From NCBI RefSeq assembly GCF_002940005.1, contig NZ_MDEF01000011.1: a stretch of 64,000 bases of DNA; one strand, given 5' to 3'. The DNA is from Xanthomonas hortorum (GTDB taxonomy: Bacteria > Pseudomonadota > Gammaproteobacteria > Xanthomonadales > Xanthomonadaceae). The notes under the pieces are model-generated. The model was given only the letters and a program-made list of their open reading frames with translations. It did not search any database and was not told the DNA's origin. The position numbers and the translations under genes are program-made. The number at the start of each line of letters is the position of its first letter. The first letter of the stretch is position 1. Positions 43,672 through 51,799 of the stretch are shown here, one piece after another.

Positions 43672-44940
43672 TCACCAATGCCGATAGCGTTGCTGCCGGA
43701 ACCACAAGGTTCCCAGCCATTTGCTGCCCCTGGTGACCGGCAGGCCGGCGTGCAACGAATCGGGATCGGGGCGGCCATCGGCCTGCAGGTTGTCGAAGCA
43801 CACCACCGACCCGGCACGCGGCTGTACCCGGATGCCAGCAACAGGGAACTCGGTTTCGCCGCCTGAGCCGACATCGTTGAGATAGACGCATGCGGTGCGC
43901 AGCCGATTGCCGGCGCCAGGGCGGTCTGCGGCGATCGTGCCGGGCGGCAGGTAGTCGCGATGGGCGCGGTAGTGCTCGCCCGGCGCGTAGCACAGCACCG
44001 ACAGCGCTTCGGCGTGGGTCAACGGCAGTTGCGCGCAGGCCGCCACGCGCGCCTGCGCTGCACGCGCGGCGAAGTCTTCGAGGATCGGATCCAGCGTGGC
44101 GCCGCGGCTGGTGCGGATCGGTGCGCGGTGCGTGCTCGCATCGTTGGGGTCCACCACCTGCGAAGCACGCAGATGCGGCCGTGCCAGCAGCATCAGCAAG
44201 CGGCATTCGTCGGCAGACAGCACAGCGGAGACTTCCTCGATCATGGGCGCGTCGTGGCGCCGCGTCGTCACGTTTCTTTGGGGCGCGAAACTGATGTGAT
44301 CCTCGTCGCCGACGGGGTCGCCACCGGGATCGGGTGGCGGGATCCGCACATCGGGCAGTGCGGCGATGCCCAGCGGTTGCAATTGCCGCAACAGCTGCGC
44401 CGCGGCCTCAGGCTGCGGCGGGACGCCTTCGCCACGCAGCAGGCGCTCTGCCAGCAGTGCGGCCGCCAGCGCATCGCCAGCCGCGGCGGCGCGTTCCAGC
44501 AGGGCAACGCAGCGGCGTTGTTGTTGCGGGTCATCGATGCGGCCGTGCTGGATGGCCAGTGCGCGGAGTGCGAGTGGGTAGTCGGCCGAGGCTGCGGCGT
44601 GCAGTTGCGCGTATGCCTGCGGCGCCAGCGCCAACGGAGTGTCGGTGACTGCCAGCGTTGCCAGCAGGTAACGCGCCGCTGCGGAGTCCTGGCGCTCGGC
44701 CTGCTGCCAGTGCGCCCGCGTCTGGGCACTATCCACATCGCAACCGACACCGTAGGCCAGCATGCGCCCGGCTTCGATCAGTGCCGTGGGATCGCCGGCC
44801 GCCGCGCCGCGCGCGTACCAGACCAAGGCCTGCTCGGTCTGCCCGGCGCGCACCAGCGCTTGTGCCAAGGCATTCATTGCCGCAGGCTGTTGTCCGTTGG
44901 CAGCCTGCGTCAGGGCGGCGAGTGCATGCGTCTGTTCCAT
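43672..44940 (-). CDS. prolyl 4-hydroxylase-like 2OG-Fe(II) oxygenase with Sel1/TPR-like N-terminus
   Basis: Protein of 422 residues. The N-terminal ~190 residues are helical Sel1-like repeats (ALVWYARGAAAGDPTALIEA, AALLAERLLRGEGVPP). The C-terminal domain is a P4H-type dioxygenase: iron ligands His327 and Asp329 in HYRAHRDYLPP and His397 in SLHAGLPV, with Lys407 in GSKWLGTLWFR for 2-oxoglutarate. GNRLRTACVYLNDVGSGGET matches the P4H family. There is no signal peptide, so it acts in the cytoplasm, perhaps on a protein held by the repeats. The substrate is unknown. A terminator follows. Confidence 0.9.
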   Translation of the reverse strand: MEQTHALAALTQAANGQQPAAMNALAQALVRAGQTEQALVWYARGAAAGDPTALIEAGRMLAYGVGCDVDSAQTRAHWQQAERQDSAAARYLLATLAVTDTPLALAPQAYAQLHAAASADYPLALRALAIQHGRIDDPQQQRRCVALLERAAAAGDALAAALLAERLLRGEGVPPQPEAAAQLLRQLQPLGIAALPDVRIPPPDPGGDPVGDEDHISFAPQRNVTTRRHDAPMIEEVSAVLSADECRLLMLLARPHLRASQVVDPNDASTHRAPIRTSRGATLDPILEDFAARAAQARVAACAQLPLTHAEALSVLCYAPGEHYRAHRDYLPPGTIAADRPGAGNRLRTACVYLNDVGSGGETEFPVAGIRVQPRAGSVVCFDNLQADGRPDPDSLHAGLPVTRGSKWLGTLWFRQQRYRHW

Positions 44941-44975
44941 CGCGGCATCCTAAGCCCTGCCCGCGCGATGCGCGA

Positions 44976-45476
44976 TCAGCGGTTCGCCGACAGCGCCAGC
45001 TGGGTCAGATACAGGCGCAGATCGAACTCCAGTTGGTGGTAGTCGCGCGTCATGTGGTTGCACAGCTGGTAGAAGGCCTTGTTATGGTCGGCCTCCTTCA
45101 GATGCGCCAGCTCGTGGGCCACGATCATCTGCAGAAATGGCTCTGGAGCGTCGCGGAACAGCGAGGCGATGCGGATTTCGCGGCTGGCCTTGAGCCGACT
45201 GCCGTGCACACGCGAGATGGCGGTGTGCGTGCCCAGCGCATGCTTCACCACCTGCAGATGGTTGTCGTACATCGCCTTGTGCAAGGTGGGCGATGAGCGC
45301 ATGTAGCGCTCCTTCATCGCTTTGACATACTCGTACAGATGGCGGTCGGTGCGGATCTCATGGCGGTCCGGGTAGCGCCGCGCCAGCACCGTTGCGAGTT
45401 TGTCCTGCGCGATCAGCTCGCGCACCTGGTCCAGGACCGCGGGCGGGTAACCGGTGAGATAGCGGAGAGTGTCCAT
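44976..45476 (-). CDS. YgjP-like metallopeptidase domain protein (DUF45)
   Basis: Protein of 166 residues with a zinc-binding HELAH motif (His121, Glu122, His125) and a further His at 131 in HLKEADHNKAF. This matches the YgjP/WLM-like metallopeptidase group. Family members have been linked to proteolysis, and some to nucleotide hydrolysis, so the reaction is uncertain. No signal peptide is present. The ATG at 45476 was chosen (MDTLRYLTGYPP); an in-frame ATG nine codons earlier adds only MCTSQHSIG. Confidence 0.88.
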   Translation of the reverse strand: MDTLRYLTGYPPAVLDQVRELIAQDKLATVLARRYPDRHEIRTDRHLYEYVKAMKERYMRSSPTLHKAMYDNHLQVVKHALGTHTAISRVHGSRLKASREIRIASLFRDAPEPFLQMIVAHELAHLKEADHNKAFYQLCNHMTRDYHQLEFDLRLYLTQLALSANR

Positions 45477-45679
45477 GCCGATCGAGTGCTGCGAAGTGCA
45501 CATGATCGCCGATGCAGGTGCCGGTGGCGAATCTGCGCGCGCGAATGTGGCGGTGTGTGTCAGGCGTATTCACGAATGCGGCACACCTGGATGCGTAGCG
45601 TGCAGCGCATGTTTTGCGGTGCTTTGTCGCAGACACACGACTAAAAACACGGCGCTGCGCCGGATAAGGAGACAACAAC

Positions 45680-45853
45680 ATGATCAAGTGGGCCATTATT
45701 TTCGCCATCATCGGACTGATTGCCGGTGCGCTGGGGTTTGGCGGCATGGCGGGCGCTGCGATGGGCATTGCCAAGTTCCTGTTCTGGGCCGGCATCATCA
45801 TCGCCATCGTGCTGTTCGTGCTGGGTGTGACGATCGCCAAGAAGGTGACCTGA
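45680..45853 (+). CDS. small inner-membrane protein, DUF1328 (YtjA-like)
   Basis: Protein of 57 residues, two predicted membrane helices (IKWAIIFAIIGLIAGALGFG and FLFWAGIIIAIVLFVLGVTI) joined by a short Gly/Ala loop and ending with a charged AKKVT. It matches the DUF1328 family in design and length. An AAGGAG sequence lies ten bases before the ATG. The function is unknown; related genes are often stress-induced. A strong terminator follows, so it is probably transcribed alone. Confidence 0.88.
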   Translation: MIKWAIIFAIIGLIAGALGFGGMAGAAMGIAKFLFWAGIIIAIVLFVLGVTIAKKVT

Positions 45854-45911
45854 CGTCCGAGTGCCTGGCGTCGGCGCGCGCTTCGCACGCCAGCCGCGTT
45901 ACCCGGAATGC

Positions 45912-45940
45912 AAAAGAGCGGCCACTGGCCGCTCTTTTTT
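45912..45940 (+). terminator. intrinsic terminator after the DUF1328 gene
   Basis: AAAAGAGCGGCC and GGCCGCTCTTTT form a perfect 12-bp stem with an ACT loop and a T-run. The symmetric A/T ends could also stop transcription from the other side. Confidence 0.95.
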
Positions 45941-46050
45941 TGTTACTGCAATCTGATCAATCGAATCGGCCGGGGCAAGTATTGGGCAGACGCAAGTAAA
46001 AGACCGCAGGCGAGTTCTACCGCAATGCTTTCGCTGCGCTCTTGCGCAGA

Positions 46051-46305
46051 TCAGACGCCGGTGTCTTCGGCGGTGGTGTGCAAGGCGATGTTGAGTTGAT
46101 CGATGGTCACGATCCAGTCGGCATCGTCGAGGCGTTCTTCACGCAGCAACTGTGCCTGTGCCGGGGTCCAGAAGGGTGCCTCTTCCAGACGCACATCGCC
46201 CGGCAATGGAGAGTGCTCATCGATAAAGTCGCGAATGCTGACTTCGTCCGATGGCAGACCCAACTGGGCGAATAATTCGGAGAACGGGTGGACAGGCTGT
46301 TCCAT
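46051..46305 (-). CDS. DUF2789 family protein
   Basis: Small acidic protein of 84 residues that matches the DUF2789 pattern: MEQPVHPFSELFAQLGLPSD at the start, FIDEHSPLPGDVRLEEAPFW in the middle, and FW-TPAQAQLLREE followed by WIVTIDQLNIALH. It has no signal or membrane helix. The ATG at 46305 is used; the upstream open frame is antisense to the neighbouring gene. It is divergent from the DksA-like gene. The function is unknown. Confidence 0.87.
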   Translation of the reverse strand: MEQPVHPFSELFAQLGLPSDEVSIRDFIDEHSPLPGDVRLEEAPFWTPAQAQLLREERLDDADWIVTIDQLNIALHTTAEDTGV

Positions 46306-46437
46306 TGCAGATTCCTCGAAGAGTGCGAATACCCCCGATGCTAGAACACCCGATTTGAGCGCACTGTGCACGTCCGGCTTGGATTTGCCTGCGGGCATGC
46401 CCATATTCCATTCCTTAGCCAACAAGCCGAGGCGATC

Positions 46438-46704
46438 ATGGCGACCGGATGGGCGGGTGAAGAAGCGGTGCAGGACCAGATCGATGCAACTGTCGAGGAT
46501 GCGATCAAGCGCGCGCGGAGCCAGCTGCATCAGGGCCCGAGCCTGACGCATTGCGAAGAGTGCGATGCAGCGATTCCCGAAGCGCGCCGCAAGGCAGTGC
46601 CGGGCGTGCACCTGTGCGTGAATTGCCAGGAAGCGCACGATCTCGAGCAAGCGGCGCAGGGCGGCTACAACCGCCGCGGCAGCAAGGACAGTCAGCTGCG
46701 TTGA
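46438..46704 (+). CDS. TraR/DksA family zinc-finger protein (YbiI-like)
   Basis: Protein of 88 residues with a C4 zinc finger: HCEEC and, 16 residues on, CVNC. The IPEARRKAVPGVHLCVNCQ segment is typical of the DksA/TraR family. At this length it matches short forms such as YbiI that lack most of the coiled-coil of DksA. Such proteins can bind RNA polymerase at the secondary channel. The ATG at 46438 gives MATGWAGEEAV; the upstream in-frame sequence is unlikely to be used. Confidence 0.85.
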   Translation: MATGWAGEEAVQDQIDATVEDAIKRARSQLHQGPSLTHCEECDAAIPEARRKAVPGVHLCVNCQEAHDLEQAAQGGYNRRGSKDSQLR

Positions 46705-46720
46705 CAGCTGAGTGGGCGTC

Positions 46721-47296
46721 TTAGTTGGCGTTGAAGTGGCTGGTCTCGCGCCAGCGCCGCGTGGTGCGCTGGAAGAACAGACTGTTGGGGACCTGCAGCA
46801 CGCTGCCGGCGTGATCGCGGGTTTCTTCCAGTGTCGTGTAAATCACGTTGATGTCGATCACGCGGCCTTTCAGGCCCGGCTTGTCGCCGCCTTCGAGCAA
46901 TTCGATATGGTCGTGCAGGCGGAACGGGCGGGTGGTGATGATCAGGAACGTGCAGAAGATATTGGACAGCACGCTCCATGCCGCGAAGAACGCCACCGCA
47001 CCGACCGCCGCGAACCCGGTGAACGCGGTCCACAAGGTGCCGCTGGAGACGCCAAGCACGTTCAGCACCGTCAGCACGGCGGTGACCGAGATGACGAAGC
47101 TGCCCACACGCCGGATACCGATCATCATCTCTGCCGGCAGGCTGTAACGCGTGCACAAGCGCCGCAGCAGTTGCCGCAGCAGCAGCCGTACCAGCGCGGC
47201 AACGGCGACGATCAACACGATCTGCACCGTTGGCACTGCGACAGCCAGCCACTGTGGATTCCAGTGCGGCAGCAGGCTACGGATCATGGTGGGCAC
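46721..47296 (-). CDS. small MscS-family mechanosensitive channel
   Basis: Membrane protein of 191 residues, shorter than E. coli MscS (286). Two to three helices (residues ~17-40, 63-85, 88-118) include the pore helix VGAVAFFAAWSVLSNIFCTFLI, followed by RPFRLHDHIELLEGGDKPGLKGRV (the beta domain) with VPNSLFFQRTTRRW. The C-terminal vestibule domain of MscS is missing. It may therefore be a minimal conductance channel. The ATG at 47296 or 47287 may be used. It lies opposite in direction to the DksA-like gene. Confidence 0.85.
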   Translation of the reverse strand: MPTMIRSLLPHWNPQWLAVAVPTVQIVLIVAVAALVRLLLRQLLRRLCTRYSLPAEMMIGIRRVGSFVISVTAVLTVLNVLGVSSGTLWTAFTGFAAVGAVAFFAAWSVLSNIFCTFLIITTRPFRLHDHIELLEGGDKPGLKGRVIDINVIYTTLEETRDHAGSVLQVPNSLFFQRTTRRWRETSHFNAN

Positions 47297-47383
47297 GCAT
47301 CGGGCGCGGACATCACATCATGCAGGTTGGGCGGATGCCCATTAACGGGGCGCTCGGGGAAGACAGCATGCAGTTGTGGGTGG

Positions 47384-47632
47384 CTAGCGCGTGACACGCG
47401 CACTGGATGCGGAGAGCGCGACCAAGCGCTGCCAGCGCTGTTCCAGGTGACGCACCAGCGTCCATTCCCATGGTGTGCTCATCGCGACGCAAGACACCTG
47501 CTTGAGCGGTAAACGCAGCAGGCACAGCTCCAGGCGCGCCGGGGTCAGTGTGAGTTGCAGCGCATCCATCGGCAGCGGGGCCGGGCAGTGGGTGGAGCAC
47601 AGACTCAGGAGCAATCCAAGAACATGCGGCAT
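47384..47632 (-). CDS. possible small protein (weak support)
   Basis: An 82-residue open frame in the 523-base gap between the MscS gene and the sigma-factor gene, or 61 residues from an internal ATG (MDALQLTLTPARLELCLLRL). It is rich in Leu and Arg, with no recognised domain, and no clear ribosome binding site. It runs the same way as the MscS gene. Codon use is only weakly biased. Keep it as hypothetical; the gap otherwise holds the sigma-factor leader and nothing I can name. Confidence 0.3.
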   Translation of the reverse strand: MPHVLGLLLSLCSTHCPAPLPMDALQLTLTPARLELCLLRLPLKQVSCVAMSTPWEWTLVRHLEQRWQRLVALSASSARVTR

Positions 47633-47785
47633 GTGGGCTTCCGATCAGAATGCCTGCGCTTGGAGCGGCCGATGACCGTGCCCAGGCAAGCGATGCGACG
47701 CAGGAGTGCGCTATCGAAAGGATTGGATGCGCCAGCAGGCGAAAAGGTTTACGCCGCGCTCGGAGAAAAAGAGTTTGCCGGGTTT

Positions 47786-47811
47786 AAACCTTTGCGCTGT
47801 CTGGCGCATCG
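47786..47811 (+). promoter_or_regulatory. possible ECF-type promoter before the sigma-factor gene
   Basis: AAACC (47786-47790), then 16 bases, then CATCG (47807-47811). Many ECF promoters have AAC in the -35 and CGTC/CATC-like -10 regions. Transcription would start almost at the ATG at 47820, which would make the message leaderless or favour the ATG at 47835. Tentative. Confidence 0.35.
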
Positions 47812-47819
47812 AACTGGAT

Positions 47820-48407
47820 ATGCTCGACACCGCCATGCCCATCGATGCCTCAGAGTGCGACAGCCCCGCCGACCGCGATGACGCCGGCTTGGCGCGTGCT
47901 GCTGCACGCGGGGATCGCATCGCCTACGAGGCCATCTATCGCCGCCACTCGCCACGGTTGTATGCGGTGGTCTGGTGGCTGTGCGGCGGCAATGCGGCGC
48001 GCGCCGACGATGTGTTGCAGGAAACCTTCATTGCGGCATGGAAGGCCTTGCCGCAATTCCGTTTTCAGAGTGCGCTGGGCACCTGGCTGCATCGCCTGGC
48101 GGTCAACACCGCCTTGATGGAGTTGCGTGCGCGCTCGGCTGCGAGCGATCACATGGTGGACGATGCCGACGGCGAGATTCTCGCGGCGATTCCCGGCGCA
48201 GCGCATTGCCAATCGACCCGGATGGATCTGGAGCGCGCGCTGGAAACATTGCCGCCGCGTGCACGCGCGGTGCTGGTACTGCACGACATCGAGGGCTGGA
48301 AACATCAGGAGATTGCCGACCAACTGCGCATGGCGGTCGGCAGTTCCAAGGCGCAACTACATCGCGCGCGCGGCTTGCTGCGTGCGCGGCTGGGAGAAAC
48401 CGTATGA
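47820..48407 (+). CDS. ECF-family RNA polymerase sigma factor
   Basis: Sigma-70 family regulator of 195 residues. Region 2 includes ADDVLQETFIAAWKALPQF, and region 4 includes LPPRARAVLVLHDIEGWKHQ followed by a helix-turn-helix (EIADQLRMAVGSSKAQLHRAR). It should direct transcription of a small regulon, probably including itself. Starts at 47820 (MLDTAMPIDAS) or 47835. The stop overlaps the next gene (ATGA), the usual arrangement for a sigma factor and its anti-sigma factor. The two genes after it are likely in the same operon. Confidence 0.92.
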   Translation: MLDTAMPIDASECDSPADRDDAGLARAAARGDRIAYEAIYRRHSPRLYAVVWWLCGGNAARADDVLQETFIAAWKALPQFRFQSALGTWLHRLAVNTALMELRARSAASDHMVDDADGEILAAIPGAAHCQSTRMDLERALETLPPRARAVLVLHDIEGWKHQEIADQLRMAVGSSKAQLHRARGLLRARLGETV

Positions 48408-48931
48408 ATTACGATCCGCATGACCCACGCGAGACCGATGACGCTGCGTTGTGCGCGCGTTTGCGGGCATTGCCGCGACACCGCCAGCCACCGGCGCAGG
48501 TGTGGGAGCGCATTGCGCCCGCATTGACGGCGCACTCCAACGTGGTCGCATTGACGCCACGCCGTCATCGCGCCTGGGCCTGGCCTGCACTGGGTGTGGC
48601 GCTGGCCGCTGCGCTGGCGTTGGTGGTCATCGTGCCCGGGCTCGATCGGCAGGCACGCACGCCCGTGCCCGTGCAGCCCGCGCTGGTGGCGCAGGCACAG
48701 GCGATGGCCGGGCAGTACCAGCAGGCGATTGCGGCATTTCCAGTCCAGCAGGTGCCGGCCGATCTACGTCCGGCGCTGGATGAGCTGGATCAAAGCGTAC
48801 AGGCCATCCACGCCGCGATCGCGCAGAGCCCGCGCTCGGCATTTTTGTTGTCGCAGCTGCAGCGCACCTACGCGAAGCGGCTGCAATTGACCCGTCTTGC
48901 CGCACAGGGCGAGGCGTCTTTTCCTAGCTGA
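48404..48931 (+). CDS. probable membrane anti-sigma factor
   Basis: Protein of 175 residues. A short charged N-terminal part (DDAALCARLRALPRHRQPP) precedes one membrane helix (about residues 50-70, WAWPALGVALAAALALVVIV), and a helical periplasmic part follows. No zinc-finger HxxxCxxC anti-sigma motif can be seen, so the assignment rests on topology and on its overlap with the sigma gene. It is followed five bases later by the DUF4097 gene. It could also be an accessory membrane protein. Confidence 0.7.
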   Translation: MNYDPHDPRETDDAALCARLRALPRHRQPPAQVWERIAPALTAHSNVVALTPRRHRAWAWPALGVALAAALALVVIVPGLDRQARTPVPVQPALVAQAQAMAGQYQQAIAAFPVQQVPADLRPALDELDQSVQAIHAAIAQSPRSAFLLSQLQRTYAKRLQLTRLAAQGEASFPS

Positions 48932-48936
48932 GGAGC

Positions 48937-49827
48937 ATGCCCATGCGTTACGCCCATCTCTCCCTGTTGCTGCTGGCTGCGGTGTGCGCCGCGCCGGCAG
49001 CGGCGCAGACCACGCTGAAGCAGACCCATCCGCTGGCGCGCGGCGGGCGCGTGGAGGTGGAAAACATTGCCGGGCAGATTCGCGTGCGCGGCTGGGATCG
49101 CGACGAGGTGGCGCTGACCGGCAGCTTGGGCGAGGGGCAGCGGCTGGATGTCGACGCAAGCCCGGACTTGCTGCAGCTGGAGGTGATCTACCCGCGCAAC
49201 GGCCGCAACAGCAAGGGCGCTCAACTGGAGTTGCGGGTCCCGCGTGCGGCGTTGCTGGACGTGGAGGCGGTGAGTGCCTCGGTCGATGTCGATCAGGTCG
49301 ATCTGGCGCGGTTGCAGCTCAAGTCGGTCAGCGGCGATGTGGTCGCCGGTGGGCGCGCCAAGGAGGCACAGCTGGAAACCGTCAGTGGCTCGCTGCGTAG
49401 CTCGGTGACCAGTGGGCGGTTGACGCTGGGCACGGTGAGCGGGCAGATCGATGCGCCCTCGGGCGCCAGTGGAGTGATCTCGGTCGAGTCCGTCTCCGGC
49501 CAGATCCGGGTTGGCGCGGGGCAGGTGTCGCAGCTGCGCGCCGAGAGTGTGTCCGGGGGAACGGCGCTGACGGTGACCGGGCTGGCGCCTGGCGGCAGTA
49601 TCGCGGCGGAGAGTGTCAGCGGCTCGATCACCCTGGGCGTGCCGCGCAATGTCTCGGCAGCGCTACAGGTGGACGTGTTCAGTGGCGACATCCGCTCGGT
49701 GGCCGGGCAGGTGGAGCGGCCGGAGTACGGCCCGGGCAAGAGCCTGAAAACCAGGCTGGGGGCGGGCAATGGCGACGTCAAACTGGAATCGCACTCGGGC
49801 TCGGTGCGCATCGATTACAGCAACTGA
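48937..49827 (+). CDS. exported DUF4097 beta-helix-like protein
   Basis: Protein of 296 residues with a Sec signal (MPMRYAHLSLLLLAAVCAAP, AAAQ) and about twenty-residue repeats with the core V(S/E)SVSG(S/Q/D)(I/L), such as AQLETVSGSLRS, GVISVESVSGQIRV and GSIAAESVSGSITL. The repeat pattern fits the DUF4097 (putative adhesin) right-handed beta-helix. It is probably periplasmic or surface exposed. The start can be the ATG at 48937 or 48943. It is the third gene of the sigma/anti-sigma operon, which suggests it is part of the response to the same signal. Confidence 0.85.
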   Translation: MPMRYAHLSLLLLAAVCAAPAAAQTTLKQTHPLARGGRVEVENIAGQIRVRGWDRDEVALTGSLGEGQRLDVDASPDLLQLEVIYPRNGRNSKGAQLELRVPRAALLDVEAVSASVDVDQVDLARLQLKSVSGDVVAGGRAKEAQLETVSGSLRSSVTSGRLTLGTVSGQIDAPSGASGVISVESVSGQIRVGAGQVSQLRAESVSGGTALTVTGLAPGGSIAAESVSGSITLGVPRNVSAALQVDVFSGDIRSVAGQVERPEYGPGKSLKTRLGAGNGDVKLESHSGSVRIDYSN

Positions 49828-49854
49828 TACCCGTAACCTGACGCCTGAAACAAG

Positions 49855-49876
49855 CGTGCCACCTTGCGGTGGCACG
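49855..49876. terminator. hairpin between convergent genes
   Basis: CGTGCCACC and GGTGGCACG form a perfect 9-bp stem with a TTGC loop, 28 bases after the DUF4097 gene and 25 before the stop of the next minus-strand gene. T-run absent. Confidence 0.55.
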
Positions 49877-49901
49877 TTGAGCAAACACTTCGGTGCAACG
49901 C

Positions 49902-50087
49902 TTAGGCGATCTTGTCGCCATCGTTGCGAGCTGGGCCGAAGTTGGTGGTGAGCACTTCAATCCTGCCGCCGGTCTTGCGGAACGCGGCGATGTCGGCAGC
50001 GATACGCTCACGACTGAGCGGCTGCGACTTGCCTTCGCTGCGAGCGATGCTGGGCTGGGATTTCTGCTTGGTCGCGGGACGTGCCAT
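49902..50087 (-). CDS. small basic protein, conserved-looking, function unknown
   Basis: Protein of 61 residues, rich in Lys, Arg, Ser and Gln at the start (MARPATKQKSQPSIARSEGK) with a C-terminal ERIAADIAAFRKTGGRIEVL segment. That last segment resembles the FLxxGGxIxxI end seen in SutA-like small transcription regulators, but the match is weak and short. The ATG at 50087 is preferred; an upstream ATG would add eleven residues. It has codon bias like a real gene. Confidence 0.6.
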   Translation of the reverse strand: MARPATKQKSQPSIARSEGKSQPLSRERIAADIAAFRKTGGRIEVLTTNFGPARNDGDKIA

Positions 50088-50319
50088 GTGGCCTCCTGTA
50101 GCGGGGAAGTGCAAGGACATCGCGTGCGGCTAGGGTGGCGCGCGCAGAAGCGATGTCGAGAGGTGCGATCGCGTTCGGTGCGCAATCGCGGCGGCACGGC
50201 GAGCGTGCCTTGCAGACAAGACGGCGGGGCGTCCGGCAGCAACCATACATTATATGGGAAGTTGCGCCGGATTGCGTTAACGCGTGCTGTGCACAGCTAA
50301 CCGATCATCTAGCTGCCGC

Positions 50320-51675
50320 TTACCGCGCGGCAGCCCAGGCCAGGCCCTGGACCACACCGAAGGACGGATCGCCTTGCACCAGGCGCGATTCCGGGAAGGC
50401 GGCCGCGACCGTGTCACGGATATAGCCTGCGCGCGACATGCCGCCGGTGAGGAACAGCGTGGCCGGCGGCGCGGCCAGGTCGGCACGCACCTGCGCGAGC
50501 AGGCCTTCCAGTTCGCCCAGATAGTTGGAAGCGGACGCCACCAGCGCGCTGGCCTGCACCTCCACGCCCAGCCCGCGCTCGATGAAGTCCAGCGCCGCCT
50601 GGTGCTGGTCGCGCTCGCTGAGCGCGATCTTGCAGGCTTCCACGCCGCGATACAGGCGCGCGGTGTTGCCGGTGTCCTGCAGCGCCTGCAGGCGCTTGTC
50701 GAACGGGGCGGGCACGTCCTGGTACTTGTGCAGGCGGAATTCGCGCTGACGGGTCATGTCCTGCACCATCGCCGCTTCCACGTAGTGGTGGGTGGGCACG
50801 CGGGTGATGCCGCGGCCGAACAGCGGCATGTAGGCGGCCAGGCTCAGCGCAAGATCGATATCGGTACCGCCACGTGCGATGCCCCAGGCGCGGTGCACCT
50901 GCGGCGCGTCGCTGCCGCCAACACTGGCATGCGCGATGTCGGTGGTACCGCCGCCGATGTCCACCACCACGGTGTCGTGCCGGGTGTCGTGGCTGACGTG
51001 GTAGTGCATCGCGGCCGCTGCGGGTTCTTCGAGGAAATCCACTGTGTCGAAGCCCGCAGCGATTGCGGCGGTCTGCAGGATCTCCAGCGCCTGCGCATTG
51101 CCGGCCTCGCCGATCGAGCTGCGGAACTGCACCGGGCGACCCAGCGTGGCGCTGCGGATGTTGATGTCGAACTGGCGCGAGGCGGTGAGCCGGATGTGTT
51201 CCAGCACATGCGTGGCGATGCCGGTAATGGTCTGGCGCGCGCGCGGATGCAGGTTGTAGCCGAGCATCGACTTGGGGCTCTGCACCAGGCTGCCTTCGCC
51301 TTCGAGGAAATACGCATCCAGCGCCTCGTCGCCGTAGACCGCGTTCTGCAGCAGGGCGGCAGAGCTGCGCGGTTCGCGTACCTGTTCTTCCATCCATTGG
51401 CGGCGCACGATGCGGATCGCATCGCGGCGCAGGCTGTCGTTGGCAGGCGTGCGGCCGGCGGCAAGCGCGTCGCGGCGACCCGAGTCGATCAGCCGTTCCA
51501 CCTCGTATTCCAGCGCCGGGGTGAGGCTGAAATCGTCCGGGTCGCGCATGGTCTCGGGGAAATACACCGTGGTGCGGAACTGCAGGTCCTGCCCGAACCG
51601 CACCGGCACCACCTGGCCATCGACGATCGCCGCAGCGGCGGAATTGCTGGTACCGAAGTCGATGCCGAGTTTCAT
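50320..51675 (-). CDS. YegD-like Hsp70-family protein
   Basis: Actin-fold ATPase of 451 residues. The N-terminal MKLGIDFGTSNSAAA is the phosphate-1 motif, VVVDIGGGTTDIAHASV the phosphate-2 motif, and FLTGGMSRAGYI the adenosine motif. It is far shorter than DnaK (about 640) and has no substrate-binding domain, as in the YegD group. The role is poorly known. The start is the ATG at 51675. It is an independent gene, with gaps of 124 and 232 bases on its two sides in which I see no further genes. Confidence 0.9.
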   Translation of the reverse strand: MKLGIDFGTSNSAAAAIVDGQVVPVRFGQDLQFRTTVYFPETMRDPDDFSLTPALEYEVERLIDSGRRDALAAGRTPANDSLRRDAIRIVRRQWMEEQVREPRSSAALLQNAVYGDEALDAYFLEGEGSLVQSPKSMLGYNLHPRARQTITGIATHVLEHIRLTASRQFDINIRSATLGRPVQFRSSIGEAGNAQALEILQTAAIAAGFDTVDFLEEPAAAAMHYHVSHDTRHDTVVVDIGGGTTDIAHASVGGSDAPQVHRAWGIARGGTDIDLALSLAAYMPLFGRGITRVPTHHYVEAAMVQDMTRQREFRLHKYQDVPAPFDKRLQALQDTGNTARLYRGVEACKIALSERDQHQAALDFIERGLGVEVQASALVASASNYLGELEGLLAQVRADLAAPPATLFLTGGMSRAGYIRDTVAAAFPESRLVQGDPSFGVVQGLAWAAAR

Positions 51676-51799
51676 GCAGGCGGGCCTATGAGCGGGCCGC
51701 GCACTTTACTACTTCTGCCGTTTGCGTCTTGGGCAAGGGTCCGCGCGCAGGTCGCAGCAGCCGAAGCGCCGTGCACCCGCAGGCGCACGGCGCGATGGC

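Noticed and set aside
43013..44206. A 397-codon minus-strand frame across two genes
   Set aside because: It overlaps the ends of the oxygenase and amino-acid dehydrogenase genes in another frame and runs through a terminator. Both genes are complete in their own frames.
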